Of a DNA stretch of 51,576 nucleotides, positions 51,495-51,576 are shown piece by piece. Under the pieces are notes generated by a model. It did no database searches and was not told where the DNA came from. It saw nothing but the letters and a program-made list of their open reading frames with translations. Made by a program: the position numbers and the translations under genes. Source of the stretch: an uncultured Phycisphaerales bacterium (GTDB lineage: Bacteria; Planctomycetota; Phycisphaerae; Phycisphaerales; UBA1924); contig CALMPG010000207.1 in the NCBI GenBank assembly GCA_937871915.1, positions 1 through 51,576 on the forward strand, written 5' to 3'. Within the stretch, counting starts at the first letter, position 1. The number at the start of each line of letters is the position of its first letter.

Positions 51495-51576
51495 CGCCCG
51501 CCACCCCCTCCACCGCCTCGAGGTCCACCGCCACCCTGCCCGCCGCCAGGTCTGCCCGGACCGCCTTGCCCACCAC
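51491..51576 (-). CDS. C-terminal end of an upstream secretion-operon gene (partial)
   Basis: Only the last 27 codons lie in the window. They encode an almost pure Gly, Gln, Arg and Pro tail, and the TGA overlaps the GspK ATG. Position before gspK suggests a pseudopilin of the GspJ or GspI kind, but no domain of it is visible. The gene continues beyond 51576. Confidence 0.6.
   Translation of the reverse strand, partial: GGQGGPGRPGGGQGGGGPRGGGGGGGR

Overview
The window looks like a chromosomal segment of a high-GC planctomycete, most likely of the class Phycisphaerae. This is inferred from several traits seen together: PEP-CTERM-like and dockerin-like C-terminal sorting modules, small membrane proteins with a C-x2-C...CPECG zinc ribbon, a prepilin of the planctomycetal type, and intergenic spacers filled with 7-9 bp direct repeats. 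There is no rRNA, CRISPR array, prophage or transposase. One tRNA is present.

Layout. 1-4.4 kb: a membrane-anchored protein, an agmatinase-family enzyme, a methyltransferase and a repeat-rich spacer. 4.4-5.8 kb: a type II restriction-modification pair (endonuclease plus beta-class methyltransferase) joined by a GTGA overlap. 6-10 kb: the elongation-type peptidoglycan pair RodA and PBP2. 10-15.4 kb: a Tat-exported Gfo/Idh/MocA oxidoreductase, MetF, a CheY-like regulator and a PBP4-type carboxypeptidase. 15.5-19.7 kb: a CDGSH iron-sulfur protein, zinc-ribbon membrane proteins, a MoxR ATPase and a zincin-like metallopeptidase. 19.7-24.6 kb: two secreted proteins with paired dockerin-like repeats, and a prepilin. 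24.8-30.6 kb: PrmC, a small membrane protein, a cystathionine synthase/aspartokinase operon behind a SAM-riboswitch-like leader, tRNA-Met, TatA and FolD. 30.7-33.7 kb: LigA and a CYTH protein. 33.9-38.1 kb: pstSCAB. 38.3-42.2 kb: four tandem paralogues of a PEP-CTERM-like secreted family. 42.4 kb to the end: a type II secretion / type IV pilus-like operon (pseudopilin end, GspK, GspL or PilM-N, PilO/GspM, PilP/GspC, secretin, lipoprotein) in which most junctions are 4-base ATGA or GTGA overlaps.

Connections. Methionine and one-carbon genes recur (metF, folD, metB, aspartokinase, a SAM sensor), as do cell-wall and export functions (RodA/PBP2, PBP4, TatA, secretion operon, sorted exoproteins).

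Most notable observations. (1) At least ten intergenic spacers carry unrelated short direct-repeat families, usually as facing inverted arms and often running into a stop codon. (2) An eight-copy 21-bp tandem array lies between convergent genes. (3) FolD has Gln, His and Glu at the positions normally held by the Lys, Gln and Asp of the cyclohydrolase site, which suggests a dehydrogenase-only enzyme. (4) The four PEP-CTERM paralogues share a Y-F-x4-F-[VI]-D-x-YRFR signature, and two share a promoter core.
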